Shown here in pieces: positions 1 through 8,567 of a DNA stretch of 15,912 nt (within the stretch, counting starts at the first letter, position 1; every line of letters begins with the position of its first letter). The notes under the pieces are model-generated. The model was given only the letters and a program-made list of their open reading frames with translations. It did not search any database and was not told the DNA's origin. The position numbers and the translations under genes were made by a program. This DNA is from Clostridia bacterium. Lineage in GTDB: Bacteria; Bacillota_A; Clostridia; TANB77; CAG-508. The stretch is taken from NCBI GenBank assembly GCA_017475185.1, contig JAFVGB010000034.1, positions 1 to 15,912 of the forward strand. The letters are read 5' to 3'.

Positions 1-70
<70 letters not shown>

Positions 71-83
71 TTTTTTTATTACA

Positions 84-172
84 TGGAGGCGAGAAGATTC
101 GAACTTCCGCGGCCCTTAACGAACCCTAATTGTTTAGCAAACAATCCCCTTCAGCCTCTTGGGTACGCCTCC
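84..172 (-). tRNA. tRNA-Ser(GCU) with abnormal 3' end
   Basis: Serine tRNA reading AGC/AGU codons. On the minus strand the acceptor 5' arm GGAGGCG is followed by a D arm, an anticodon stem ATTGT/ACAAT enclosing loop TTGCTAA (anticodon GCT), a long class II variable arm, a T arm GGAAG-TTCGAAT-CTTCT, and the acceptor 3' arm CGCCTCC. After that arm a serine tRNA should have discriminator G, and CCA if encoded as in the neighbouring gene. The sequence instead reads ATGTAAT, the exact complement of the tRNA's own 5' flank. The 3' end therefore appears to have been replaced at the fold-back junction. The body of the tRNA is convincing; the 3' terminus shown is probably not the true genomic one. Confidence 0.85.
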
Positions 173-186
173 ATGTAATAAAAAAA

Positions 187-278
<92 letters not shown>

Positions 279-298
279 GTTTGTTTAACAACAAATAT

Positions 299-328
299 AT
301 ATTAGCATATTTTCACATAGTTTGTCAA
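299..328 (-). promoter_or_regulatory. Promoter of the serine tRNA operon
   Basis: On the minus strand a perfect -35 TTGACA (328-323) is followed after 18 bases by TAATAT (304-299). The predicted start falls around 292, about 15 bases before the first tRNA base at 278. The short leader and near-consensus hexamers fit a stable-RNA promoter of the main sigma factor. Confidence 0.7.
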
Positions 329-363
329 TACTAATTTTAAAAATTTCTTTATTATAAATATTA

Positions 364-433
364 AAAAATTGCTATTTTATCATATATTGTATTTTTTACA
401 TTTTTAACAATATTATACAAAATAGCAATTTTT
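364..433 (-). terminator. Intrinsic terminator after parB
   Basis: Perfect 15-bp arms (364-378 with 419-433) contain a further 7-bp stem in register (384-390 with 407-413). On the minus strand the stem follows the parB stop codon and is followed by a run of T, as expected for factor-independent termination of the parAB transcript. The centre is AT-rich, with only TTGCTAT/ATAGCAA adding GC pairs. It also separates parB from the tRNA operon promoter. Confidence 0.7.
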
Positions 434-439
434 GTTTTA

Positions 440-1327
440 TTATTTATTTTTTACTAATTCTATAATTCTTTCCAAATCATCATTAGAACTATACTGAATT
501 ATTATTTTTCCACTTCTTTTACCTGCTTGTAATTGAACCTTTGCTCCAAAATATCCCTGAAATGTATCTTCTATATCTTTTATAATTGCACTATGTTGTT
601 TTTCTTTTTTCTTATTAGCTCCCTTACTATTAATATTTCTTATTTCCTTTAATTTTCTTTCAATATCTCTTGCACTTAGTCCTTTTTCTATTATTTCCAT
701 TGCAAATTCATACTGTCTATCAGGATCATCAAAATATAATAATGGTCTAGCATGTCCTTCAGATATTTTTCCTTCTATTATTAAATTCATAACCCTTTCA
801 TCTAAATTTAATAATCTTAATGTATTACCAACAGCACTTGAGCTTTTTCCAACAATATTAGCTAATTCAGCATTTGATAAACCATATTCATCAATTAATT
901 CTTTATATCCTTTTGCCTTTTCAATTGAATTTAAGTCTTCTCTTTGTATATTTTCAATTAATGCAATTTCTTTATTTTTTCTTTCAGTTTCATCTCTTAC
1001 GATACATGGAATTTCCTCTAATCCTGCTCGTTTTGATGCTCTCCAACGTCTTTCTCCTGCTACGATTTCATAGTATTTATCCTTTTTTGTAACAATTATT
1101 GGTTGAATAACCCCATAATTTTTTATTGATTCTGCTAATTCGTCCAAACTTTCTTCATTAAAGTTTCTTCTTGGTTGATTTTTATTTGGTTCTATATCTA
1201 TTATTTTAATTTTACGTACTATTTCTTCCCCTTCTTTAATCTCAACCTTGTTTTCATCTTCTTCCTCAATAACATTATCGTTAAATAATGCGCCTAACCC
1301 CTTGCCTAGGCCTGTTTTTTTTGCCAT
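440..1327 (-). CDS. parB: Chromosome partitioning protein ParB (Spo0J)
   Basis: CTP-dependent DNA clamp that loads at parS sites near the origin, spreads, recruits SMC and stimulates the ParA ATPase. The 295-residue product has the N-terminal ParA-activating motif LGKGLGALF (7-15), the ParB N domain with QPRR (51-54) and the CTP-binding motif GERRWR (91-96), a helix-turn-helix around residues 149-172 (AELANIVGKSSSAVGNTL) that reads parS, and a lysine-rich linker before a C-terminal dimerisation domain. The ATG follows a clear AGGAGG. The gene starts 28 bases after parA, so the two form an operon ending at the terminator at 364-433. I call it ParB rather than Noc because of its pairing with parA and the LGKGLGALF motif. 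Confidence 0.97.
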   Translation of the reverse strand: MAKKTGLGKGLGALFNDNVIEEEDENKVEIKEGEEIVRKIKIIDIEPNKNQPRRNFNEESLDELAESIKNYGVIQPIIVTKKDKYYEIVAGERRWRASKRAGLEEIPCIVRDETERKNKEIALIENIQREDLNSIEKAKGYKELIDEYGLSNAELANIVGKSSSAVGNTLRLLNLDERVMNLIIEGKISEGHARPLLYFDDPDRQYEFAMEIIEKGLSARDIERKLKEIRNINSKGANKKKEKQHSAIIKDIEDTFQGYFGAKVQLQAGKRSGKIIIQYSSNDDLERIIELVKNK

Positions 1328-1355
1328 TTGTCTTCCTCCTTTTGTTTACATAATA

Positions 1356-2138
1356 TTATTTCATATGTCTTCCTTTAGATTCATTTATTTTGATTAATTC
1401 TTTTGTGAATTTTTCATAACATTTTGATCCTTTAGAACGTGCATCATACATACATATTGGCATTCCATAACTTGGAGCTTCACTCAATTTTACATTTCTT
1501 GGAATTACAGTCTTGTATACTTTATCATCAAAATAATTTTTTACCTCTTTAACAACTTGATTAGACAAATTTGTTCTTGCATCATACATTGTTAATAGTG
1601 CACCTTCAATTGATAACGATTTATTCATTCTTTTTTTAACTAAATTAATAGTGTTAATAAGTTGTCCTAATCCCTCTAATGCATAATATTCACATTGTAT
1701 TGGTATTAAAACACTATCTGATGCTGTAAAAGCATTTAAAGTTACAAGTCCTAATGAAGGTGGACAATCTATAATTATGTAATCATAATTTTCTTTAATT
1801 TTATCTAACTTTTCCTTTAATCTGTATTCTCTATCCTTTACAGAAACTAACTGAACCTCTGCTCCAGCAAGATTTATATTAGATGGACATACTTCTAAAT
1901 TTTTTATTTCTGTTTTTTGAATTGTATTTTCTATATCTACACCATCTACTAATACATCATATACTGAGAATTGAACTGATTTATCAACACCTACGCCACT
2001 TGTTGCGTTTCCTTGTGGGTCTGTATCAATTAATAAAACTCTTTTACCTTTTTTTGCCAACGAAGCGCTCAAATTAACTGCGGTTGTAGTCTTTCCGACT
2101 CCTCCTTTTTGGTTTGCTACTGAAATTATTTTTCCCAC
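1356..2138 (-). CDS. parA: Chromosome partitioning ATPase ParA (Soj)
   Basis: Deviant Walker-type ATPase of the MinD/ParA family. It binds DNA nonspecifically as an ATP dimer, works with ParB in origin segregation, and in Bacillus-type systems also regulates DnaA. Visible are the deviant Walker A motif KGGVGKTT (about residues 11-18), the A' region IDTDPQGNAT and the Walker B region IIIDCPPSLG. I place the start at GTG 2138, giving 260 residues beginning M-G-K-I-I as in Soj, because GGAGG (2151-2147) sits 8 bases ahead. ATG 2153 is the alternative, with AAGGAG 10 bases upstream. A longer frame opening at ATG 2201 overlaps the -35 element and is unlikely to be translated. Confidence 0.96.
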   Translation of the reverse strand: MGKIISVANQKGGVGKTTTAVNLSASLAKKGKRVLLIDTDPQGNATSGVGVDKSVQFSVYDVLVDGVDIENTIQKTEIKNLEVCPSNINLAGAEVQLVSVKDREYRLKEKLDKIKENYDYIIIDCPPSLGLVTLNAFTASDSVLIPIQCEYYALEGLGQLINTINLVKKRMNKSLSIEGALLTMYDARTNLSNQVVKEVKNYFDDKVYKTVIPRNVKLSEAPSYGMPICMYDARSKGSKCYEKFTKELIKINESKGRHMK

Positions 2139-2172
2139 TTTAACAACCTCCATCCTATTTTTTCTCCTTAAT

Positions 2173-2201
2173 ATAATATAAAAACTTTTATTATATGTCA
2201 A
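2173..2201 (-). promoter_or_regulatory. parAB promoter
   Basis: Minus-strand TTGACA (2201-2196) is followed, with 17-base spacing, by TATTAT (2178-2173). The expected start near 2166 leaves a leader of under 30 bases to the GTG at 2138. An mRNA starting there would carry little or none of the AAGGAG at 2169-2164, which favours the GGAGG/GTG start for parA. Confidence 0.65.
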
Positions 2202-2288
2202 TATAATTTTTATACAAATTTATTTAAATTTATATTTTTATTTTTAAAAAAAGGTATTGACTATTTATAATTTTTGTGTATTTTTATA

Positions 2289-2298
2289 TTCACGTGAA
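2289..2298. promoter_or_regulatory. parS-like palindrome upstream of parA
   Basis: The 10-bp palindrome TTCACGTGAA matches the centre of the ParB-binding consensus TGTTTCACGTGAAACA, but the outer bases are poor (ATATTCACGTGAACCT here, 11 of 16 matching). It lies about 90 bases upstream of the parA promoter. I saw no better parS match in the window. It is either a weak or degenerate parS or a chance E-box-like palindrome. Confidence 0.35.
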
Positions 2299-2363
2299 CC
2301 TGCACAAAAAAATCCCTTTGTCAATAGGTTTTTGAAGATTTTTTCAAAAAAGTTTTCATGCAC

Positions 2364-2392
2364 AAAAAAAGAAGATTAAATCTTCTTTTTTT
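2364..2392 (-). terminator. Terminator overlapping the rsmG stop codon
   Basis: Arms 2364-2377 and 2379-2392 are perfectly complementary, with GAAGAT/ATCTTC as the realistic stem and A and T runs on both sides, so it could work in either direction. It overlaps the rsmG stop codon. A second, weaker AT-only hairpin (2330-2337 with 2343-2350) follows downstream. The direct repeat TGCACAAAAAAA also occurs twice here (2300-2311 and 2359-2370). Stem GC content is low, so strength is uncertain. Confidence 0.6.
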
Positions 2393-3113
2393 AAATCAGA
2401 GGTTCCTTTGTCGGAGTTCCTGCTTTTCTCGGATATTTATTAGAGATATTTCCTATTTTCTTTACAATAATTATATTTCTACCATATTCACTTTCTGGTA
2501 AATTAAATTTTTCAATTTTTTCAATTTCACAACTTAACACTTTTAATGCTTTCTGTGATCTTTCCAATTCTTCTTCTACATTATTTCCTTTCATACATAT
2601 ACATGTTCCTCCAACTTTTAAAAAAGGAATCAAATATTCTAATAATATATTTAAAGGGGCTACTGCTCTGGAAATTGCCACATCATATTTTTCTCTAAAG
2701 TCTTTATTTCTAGCTAATTCCTCTGCTCTACCATGAATTGTTTCTACATTTTTTAAGTCATTCTCATTTATCACTTCATCTAAAAACCTAATTCTTTTAT
2801 TTAAAGAATCCATTAGTGTTATATCTAAATCATTTCTTATAATGCTTAATGGTATTCCTGGAAATCCTGCACCTGTTCCTACATCTATCATTTTAGAATC
2901 TTTACTAATATATTTCTCTGCTGTAATTGAATCTATAAAATGCTTTAATATAATTTCATCTGGTTCTGTAATAGCAGTCAAATTCATCTTTTCATTCCAC
3001 TCTAGTAATAATTTCATATAGTTATAAAAGTATCTACATTGTTCTTCACTAATACTAACATCAATTTTCTCTGCAACATTTATTAATTTATTAGAAAATT
3101 CTTTAAACTCCAT
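2391..3113 (-). CDS. rsmG: 16S rRNA (guanine527-N7)-methyltransferase RsmG (GidB)
   Basis: Cytoplasmic Rossmann-fold methyltransferase that uses S-adenosylmethionine to make m7G527 in 16S rRNA. The 240-residue product has the SAM-binding loop DVGTGAGFPGIP (77-88), an N-terminal helical region with WNEKMNLTAI (39-48), the SRAVAP segment after the fourth strand, and the typical C-terminal tail YPRKAGTPTKEPL. Length matches the family. The ATG follows GGAGAAAG. It begins 13 bases after mnmG ends, so it is the distal gene of the mnmE-mnmG-rsmG group. Loss of this enzyme in other bacteria gives low-level streptomycin resistance. No parB/noc paralogue follows it. Confidence 0.97.
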   Translation of the reverse strand: MEFKEFSNKLINVAEKIDVSISEEQCRYFYNYMKLLLEWNEKMNLTAITEPDEIILKHFIDSITAEKYISKDSKMIDVGTGAGFPGIPLSIIRNDLDITLMDSLNKRIRFLDEVINENDLKNVETIHGRAEELARNKDFREKYDVAISRAVAPLNILLEYLIPFLKVGGTCICMKGNNVEEELERSQKALKVLSCEIEKIEKFNLPESEYGRNIIIVKKIGNISNKYPRKAGTPTKEPLI

Positions 3114-3126
3114 ATTTCTTTCTCCT

Positions 3127-5007
3127 TTATTGTTTAGCTTTTTCTTGTTCTATATAAATATGTAAAACATTTATATCAGCTGGTGAAACCCCTGATATTC
3201 TTGATGCTTGTCCAATTGACAATGGTTTTATTTTATCTAATTTTTGTCTTGCTTCAAGTCTTAATCCTTTAATATCTGAATAAACTATATCTTCAGGAAT
3301 TTTCTTTTTCTCAAGTTTTTTAAATTTTTCTACTTGTGCTTCTTGTAATTTAATATAACCTTCATATTTTACCTGAATTTCAACCTCTTCAGCTTCAACT
3401 GGTGTTAATTCAGGTCTATTTAAGTCAATTTCAGCCAATTTTTCATAATTTAATTCACTTCTTTTTAATAAGTCTACAAGCTTAATTCCTCCTGTTAGAG
3501 TAGATGAATTATTTTTTTCTAAAAACACATTTACTTCCTTTGTTGGCTTTATTGTAGTAGTTTTTAATCTTTCTATTTCATTCTTTATATTTTCTCTCTT
3601 TTCACAGAATTTTTTATATCTTTCTTCTGAAATAAGTCCTACTTTATAACCTATATCTGTTAATCTTAAATCAGTATTATCTTGCCTTAATAACAATCTA
3701 TATTCTGCTCTTGAAGTCATCATTCTGTAAGGTTCATTCGTTCCTTTTGTTACTATATCATCAATTAATACACCTATATATGCTTGTGATCTATCTAATA
3801 TTATAGGCTCTTCACCTCTAAGTTTTTGTACTGCATTAATTCCTGCAATAATACCTTGTGAAGCAGCTTCCTCATATCCTGAAGTTCCATTAATTTGACC
3901 TGCAAAAAATAAGTTTTCTATATTTTTATGTTCTAAACTTAATTTTAATTCTGAAGGATCAATACAATCATATTCAATTGCATATGCAGGGCGTGTGAAT
4001 TCAACATTCTCAAGTCCAGCAATTGATCTATACATCTCTATTTGAACATCTTCTGGTAATGAAGAACTCATACCTTGTACATACATTTCATCAGTATTTC
4101 TACCCATTGGTTCAATAAATATTTGATGTCTTTCTTTATCTGCAAATCTTACAACCTTATCTTCAATTGATGGACAATATCTTGGTCCTGTTCCCTCTAT
4201 TTTTCCTGAATATAAAGGTGATCTATGCAAATTATTTCTTATAATTTCATGTGTTTTTTGATTTGTATAGGTTAAATAACATGGCAATTGTTCAAGCTTT
4301 TCATCGATTTCATCTTCAAATGAAAATGCTGTTAATTTACTATCCCCTTCTTGTATTTCCATCTTTGAGAAATCAACGCTTTTTTTATTAATTCTTGCTG
4401 GTGTTCCAGTTTTGAATCTTACTAAATCTATTCCTAGTTTTTTTAGTGTATCTGATAATTTAATAGCTGGAAAAACCCCATCTGGTCCACTTTCAAATGA
4501 TTTTTCTCCTATGTGAATTTTCCCCTTTAAATATGTACCTGTTGCAAGAATAATTGCGTCTACATCATAAATCGCACCAATATTTGTTTCAATTGATTTC
4601 ACTTTACCATCTTCAACTTTAATATCAACAATTTCTGCTTGTTTCATATATAAGTTTTCTTGTTTTTCAATTGTATGTTTCATTTCCATTTGATACATTT
4701 TTCTATCAGCTTGTGCTCTTAAAGAATACACTGCTGGTCCTTTTGATGTATTTAACATCCTTAATTGAATTAACGTTTTATCTATATTCTTCCCCATTTC
4801 TCCACCTAAACAGTCAATTTCTCTAACTAGATGACCTTTTGAACTTCCTCCTATGTGTGGATTACATGGCATATTTGCAACAGCCTCAAGACTTATTGAA
4901 AACATCAATGTTTTCATTCCCATTCTCGCTGAAGCTAAAGCAGCTTCACATCCTGCGTGTCCTGCTCCTATAACAGCTACATCATATTTTCCTGCATAAT
5001 AACTCAT
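3127..5007 (-). CDS. mnmG: tRNA uridine-5-carboxymethylaminomethyl modification enzyme MnmG (GidA)
   Basis: FAD-dependent partner of MnmE that modifies wobble uridine 34 in tRNAs reading NNA/NNG codons. The 626 residues match the usual 620-630. Features in order: dinucleotide-binding motif GAGHAG (14-19), the family signature around [13 protein letters not shown] (47-59), a central [10 protein letters not shown] motif with the catalytic cysteine (near residue 280), the FAD-contacting segment [19 protein letters not shown], and the C-terminal MnmE-binding helical domain ending with [20 protein letters not shown]. The upstream AGGAG and ATG fit. It lies 194 bases downstream of mnmE, a long gap for this operon, so it may have its own promoter. 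Confidence 0.98.
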   Translation of the reverse strand: MSYYAGKYDVAVIGAGHAGCEAALASARMGMKTLMFSISLEAVANMPCNPHIGGSSKGHLVREIDCLGGEMGKNIDKTLIQLRMLNTSKGPAVYSLRAQADRKMYQMEMKHTIEKQENLYMKQAEIVDIKVEDGKVKSIETNIGAIYDVDAIILATGTYLKGKIHIGEKSFESGPDGVFPAIKLSDTLKKLGIDLVRFKTGTPARINKKSVDFSKMEIQEGDSKLTAFSFEDEIDEKLEQLPCYLTYTNQKTHEIIRNNLHRSPLYSGKIEGTGPRYCPSIEDKVVRFADKERHQIFIEPMGRNTDEMYVQGMSSSLPEDVQIEMYRSIAGLENVEFTRPAYAIEYDCIDPSELKLSLEHKNIENLFFAGQINGTSGYEEAASQGIIAGINAVQKLRGEEPIILDRSQAYIGVLIDDIVTKGTNEPYRMMTSRAEYRLLLRQDNTDLRLTDIGYKVGLISEERYKKFCEKRENIKNEIERLKTTTIKPTKEVNVFLEKNNSSTLTGGIKLVDLLKRSELNYEKLAEIDLNRPELTPVEAEEVEIQVKYEGYIKLQEAQVEKFKKLEKKKIPEDIVYSDIKGLRLEARQKLDKIKPLSIGQASRISGVSPADINVLHIYIEQEKAKQ

Positions 5008-5201
5008 TTTTATTACTCCTTTTTGTTTACATAATTTCTTTTCTTCTCATCAACATAATATTCCTTTGTTTATAATTATTATAATTTATTTTTCTATCAC
5101 TTAATTTAACGTGAGGTTTAAAAATAAAACTTTTTTTAGTTTTATATAACAAGTTATATATCTTTTTATCAAAAACTTCTTATTTTTCATTTTAATGTTT
5201 T
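5008..5201. other. mnmE-mnmG intergenic gap with AT-rich hairpins
   Basis: No gene is visible. Two adjacent inverted repeats occur: ATAAAACT/AGTTTTAT (5124-5131 with 5138-5145) and ATATAAC/GTTATAT (5144-5150 with 5153-5159). They contain almost no GC pairs, so I cannot tell a weak terminator from AT-rich background. A TATAAT-like box lies on the minus strand nearer mnmG, but no convincing -35 element accompanies it. Confidence 0.4.
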
Positions 5202-6575
5202 TTATTTTCCTAAGCAAAATTTTGAAAAAATTTCATTAATAATATCTTCTGATACATCCTCACCAGTTATAGCAGATAAATCACTTAAAATTTGTTTGAT
5301 TGGAATGCTTACAATATCAATTGGTAAACCACTATTATTTGATTCAATTGCTTCATTTACACTTTTAAGAGCTTTATCAATTTGATTTTTATGTCGTATA
5401 TTTGTTATAATTACTCCATCATTCATTTCAATTTCTTTCACTTTAAATAATTCTGATATTTTTTTATAAATTTCCTCTATTCCATCTCCTGTTTTAGCTG
5501 AAATTTTAACAATATTATTTGAAGCTTCTTTTATAATTTCATTATTTTCTAATTTTTTATCCCCTATATCTTTTTTATTTAATAATATTATTGATTTTTT
5601 ATTTTTTATTATTTTTAGTATTTCTAAATCTTCATCATCTAGCTCTTTTGAGCCATCAAAAATTGCTATAATTAAATCTGATTCTTCAGATAATTTTAAT
5701 GCTCTTTTTACTCCTATTTCTTCAATTTTATCATCTGTTTTTCTAATTCCAGCTGTATCTATCAACTTTAATGTAATACCATCTATATTCACAAATTCCT
5801 CAATAGTATCTCTTGTTGTTCCTGCATATTCACTAACAATAGCTCTTTCTTCATTTAATATTGAATTTAATAGAGATGACTTTCCGGCATTTGGCTTTCC
5901 TAAGATAATTGTTTTTACTCCTTCTTTAAGTATTTTTCCATTTTCAAAACTATTTGATAAATTAATTAAATCATTTTTTATTTCATTTAATACTTTTTCT
6001 ATTTTTTTATTAGTTATTTCTTCAATATCATATTCTGGATAATCAATATTTGCCTCTATATCAGCCATTACATCTAATAGTTTATTTCTAATTTCATGTA
6101 TTTTTTTTGATAAATTCCCCTCAAGTTGGTTTATTGAAGCCTTTGCTTCATTGTCTGATTTTGAATTAATAAGATCAATTACTGACTCTGCCTGTGTTAA
6201 ATCAATCCTTCCATTTAAAAATGCTCTTTTTGTAAATTCTCCAGGTTCCGCAAGTTCTGCCCCATTTTTTAAACATAATTCCAATATCTTTTTTTCAACA
6301 ATAATTCCTCCATGAGAATTTATTTCACACATATTTTCAGTAGTATAACTTTTTGGACTAACAAAAAACGAAACTAATACTTCATCGATTTTTTCTTGTG
6401 TATCAGGATTAACAATATATCCAAATTTCATTGTATATCCTTTTATTTCTTGATTATTTTTGTTTGATGGGACAAAAAATTTGTTTAAAATTTCAAAAGA
6501 TTTTTTTCCACTCATTCTTATTATTCCTATTCCACCATTACCTGTTGCAGTTGATATTGCTGCTATTGTACTCAT
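5202..6575 (-). CDS. mnmE: tRNA modification GTPase MnmE (TrmE)
   Basis: Potassium-dependent GTPase that acts with MnmG on wobble uridine of tRNA. The 457-residue protein has the N-terminal tetrahydrofolate-binding domain (about 1-118, opening with TIAAISTATGNGGIGIIRMSG), a helical domain, an inserted Ras-like G domain with G1 GKPNAGKSS, G3 DTAGIR and G4 NKKD, and the C-terminal catalytic motif FCLGK (usually C-[IL]-G-K) holding the cysteine. AGGAGG lies seven bases ahead of the ATG. It follows jag with a 103-base gap that contains a hairpin. Length and all motifs are intact. Confidence 0.98.
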   Translation of the reverse strand: MSTIAAISTATGNGGIGIIRMSGKKSFEILNKFFVPSNKNNQEIKGYTMKFGYIVNPDTQEKIDEVLVSFFVSPKSYTTENMCEINSHGGIIVEKKILELCLKNGAELAEPGEFTKRAFLNGRIDLTQAESVIDLINSKSDNEAKASINQLEGNLSKKIHEIRNKLLDVMADIEANIDYPEYDIEEITNKKIEKVLNEIKNDLINLSNSFENGKILKEGVKTIILGKPNAGKSSLLNSILNEERAIVSEYAGTTRDTIEEFVNIDGITLKLIDTAGIRKTDDKIEEIGVKRALKLSEESDLIIAIFDGSKELDDEDLEILKIIKNKKSIILLNKKDIGDKKLENNEIIKEASNNIVKISAKTGDGIEEIYKKISELFKVKEIEMNDGVIITNIRHKNQIDKALKSVNEAIESNNSGLPIDIVSIPIKQILSDLSAITGEDVSEDIINEIFSKFCLGK

Positions 6576-6595
6576 TTTTTACCTCCTTTTTTCTA

Positions 6596-6661
6596 TTTAA
6601 AAAGTCAAAGAACGAAATCAGTTTAATATAACCTATAAAACTAAAATCTGAACTTTGACTT
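6596..6661 (-). terminator. Possible terminator/attenuator between jag and mnmE
   Basis: Perfect 9-bp arms AAGTCAAAG/CTTTGACTT (6602-6610 with 6653-6661) enclose a 42-base loop. On the minus strand the stem is followed by a short T run, just upstream of the mnmE ribosome binding site. It could end or reduce transcription coming from rpmH-jag. The long loop and few GC pairs make this a weak call. Confidence 0.35.
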
Positions 6662-6678
6662 CTGATTTTTTTATTTAA

Positions 6679-7386
6679 TTATTTTCTTGCTATTACTACT
6701 TTTCTGTTTGGTTCTTCACCAATACTATATGTTGTTACATATTTATTATCTTGTAATTTTGTATGAATTATTTTTCTTTCATAAGCTCCCATTGGTTCTA
6801 ATGTTATAGATTTACCAGTTCTACTAACAGTTTTTGATACTTTAACAGCTAAATTTTCTAGAGTTTCTTTTCTCTTATTTCTATAATTTTCGATATCTAA
6901 TATTACTTTAATTCTAGAATGATTGTTTTTATTAGCTATTGATGACAATATTGTTTGTAAAGAATTAAGAACATCTCCTCTATACCCTATTAAAAATCCA
7001 GAATCTTCACCTAAAATATTTACTTCAATATTTTGATCTATTATTTCTACTTTATAATCAAAGTTTTTTTCTGATGATTGTTTTAAAAATTCAGATATAA
7101 ATCTCTCAACATTATTTTTTGCATTTTCTAATTCATTAGCGTCTATAATTCTTTCTTCTTTAACTTCTTTTTTTTCGTTTCTAATTTCTTTTTGATTTTC
7201 AAATTCTTCTTTAACTGTCATTTCAACTTTTACAACTCTTGGAGCTAATATATCGAAAAAACTTCTTTTACTTTCACTTTCAAGAACTTTAATATCTACC
7301 ATATTTTTTGATACTTTTAATTCTTTAAGTCCTTTTTCTATTGCTTCATTAGTTGTTTTACCTTCGGATATAATAGTTTTAGACAT
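6679..7386 (-). CDS. jag: RNA-binding protein Jag/KhpB (SpoIIIJ-associated)
   Basis: Cytoplasmic RNA-binding protein usually encoded beside yidC. In streptococci KhpB pairs with KhpA and influences cell elongation and division. The product (235 residues) has an N-terminal Jag-N domain (to about residue 50, including SKRSFFDILAPRVVKVE), a charged linker, a KH domain with the GxxG-like loop LIGYRGDVL, and a C-terminal R3H domain with NYRNKRKETL. I choose ATG 7386 because GGAGG (7400-7396) is 9 bases ahead. ATG 7395 directly abuts that GGAGG and cannot use it. With this start the gene overlaps the yidC stop by 8 bases, suggesting translational coupling. Confidence 0.95.
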   Translation of the reverse strand: MSKTIISEGKTTNEAIEKGLKELKVSKNMVDIKVLESESKRSFFDILAPRVVKVEMTVKEEFENQKEIRNEKKEVKEERIIDANELENAKNNVERFISEFLKQSSEKNFDYKVEIIDQNIEVNILGEDSGFLIGYRGDVLNSLQTILSSIANKNNHSRIKVILDIENYRNKRKETLENLAVKVSKTVSRTGKSITLEPMGAYERKIIHTKLQDNKYVTTYSIGEEPNRKVVIARK

Positions 7387-8326
7387 TTTGTTCATCCTCC
7401 TTATTATCCATTATTTTTGTAATAACTATTCTTTCTATAATCATTAAAACATTACTTACAAACCAATATAGTGCAAGTCCTAAAGGTGCAATAAATGCAA
7501 TTGATACAGTCATTATTGGCATAATATATTGCATGCTTTTATTCATTTGTGCCATAGTATCAACTTCATTCTCATCTTTTGCTTTATCTTCTTTTTTAGA
7601 TTTTCTTCCATTTTGTAAACTTGTTGTTAGTTTTATAGATATAAATGAAGATATTACATATAATAATGGAATAATATAAACTTTTATGTCCTTCATATTT
7701 TCATTTGGTACTTTGCTTAAATCTAAAGTTAAGAAATCCATATTAATATTTAATTTTTCTAAGTTATCTCTTCTTTTTTCTAATTCAGCTCTATTTTCTT
7801 CATTTTCTAAGTTTTCATCATTTTTTAATTTTTCATTAATATTATTGTAATCATCCCTCATACGTGCAATTGTTGCAATTTCAATGTATCTAGTTTTATT
7901 ATTATTGCTTTCTGAAATCTCATTTTTGTATTGCTCAACAACTGCTTTTAGTTCAGGATTTCCATCATTTGCTTTTTTCATGTATGTTAACGGTTGACTT
8001 ACTAAATAAAAAACTGAAAGAATTATTATTAATTGAACAATAGCACTTAGACATCCACTAAAAGGTGATATTTTTTCTCTTTTATAAAGCTCCATTGTTT
8101 CTTTATTTAACATTTCTGGGTTATTTTTATATTTTAATTGTAATGATTTAAGTTGTCCTTGTATTTTACTTGTTTTTTGTACTGACTTTTGTTGTTTTAT
8201 TGTAACTGGCAATAAAATTATTCTTAATAAAATTGAAAATAAAATTATTGCAAATCCATAGTTATTTAATAATTCATATAAGAAATTAAGTAAATAACCA
8301 AAAATATTTGATATTAATGCAAACAT
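7379..8326 (-). CDS. yidC: Membrane protein insertase YidC/Oxa1/SpoIIIJ family
   Basis: Inserts and folds membrane proteins, alone or with Sec. The 315 residues include TM1 (about 22-41) with the conserved groove arginine R35 in LLRIILLPVT, a cytoplasmic amphipathic hairpin (44-90), TM2 (about 93-111), a long charged segment (about 112-213), TM3 (about 214-233), a lysine-rich cytoplasmic loop, and two closing membrane segments near 265-305. No lipobox is seen, as in many clostridial YidC proteins. The TM2-TM3 segment is larger than in typical Gram-positive homologues and rich in Asn, Glu and Lys. AAGGAGG precedes the ATG; yidD lies 15 bases upstream. Confidence 0.96.
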   Translation of the reverse strand: MFALISNIFGYLLNFLYELLNNYGFAIILFSILLRIILLPVTIKQQKSVQKTSKIQGQLKSLQLKYKNNPEMLNKETMELYKREKISPFSGCLSAIVQLIIILSVFYLVSQPLTYMKKANDGNPELKAVVEQYKNEISESNNNKTRYIEIATIARMRDDYNNINEKLKNDENLENEENRAELEKRRDNLEKLNINMDFLTLDLSKVPNENMKDIKVYIIPLLYVISSFISIKLTTSLQNGRKSKKEDKAKDENEVDTMAQMNKSMQYIMPIMTVSIAFIAPLGLALYWFVSNVLMIIERIVITKIMDNKEDEQNV

Positions 8327-8341
8327 TTAATTTCCTCCTTA

Positions 8342-8560
8342 TTATTTTAAAGGGTCATATCCACCTTTAGAAAATGGATTACACTTTAATAATCTTTTTA
8401 CTCCTAATAAGCCCCCTTTTATAACACCATATTTTTCAACAGCCTGTGCCATGTATTCTGAGCAGGTTGGATAATATTTACAGTGTATGCCGCAACTTGC
8501 AATTATTGGAGAAATTGTTTTTTTGTATATCTTTAATAAAAAAATTACTATTTTTTTCAT
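8342..8560 (-). CDS. yidD: Membrane protein insertion efficiency factor YidD
   Basis: Small membrane-associated protein that assists YidC-dependent insertion. The 72-residue product has an amphipathic N-terminal helix (MKKIVIFLLKIYKKTISP), the family core with cysteines in CKYYPTCSEYMAQAVEKYG, and the ending KRLLKCNPFSKGGYDPLK, all diagnostic. It sits between rnpA (7-base gap) and yidC (15-base gap), its standard place. The ribosome binding site is only a weak AGGT near the ATG, which suggests coupling to rnpA translation. Confidence 0.97.
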   Translation of the reverse strand: MKKIVIFLLKIYKKTISPIIASCGIHCKYYPTCSEYMAQAVEKYGVIKGGLLGVKRLLKCNPFSKGGYDPLK

Positions 8561-8567
8561 AATTTAC

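Noticed and set aside
2139..2201. Longer ParA starting at ATG 2201
   Set aside because: It would overlap the -35 and -10 elements of the parAB promoter and add residues not found in the family.
7387..7395. Jag start at ATG 7395
   Set aside because: That ATG directly abuts GGAGG, leaving no spacing; ATG 7386 has proper spacing.
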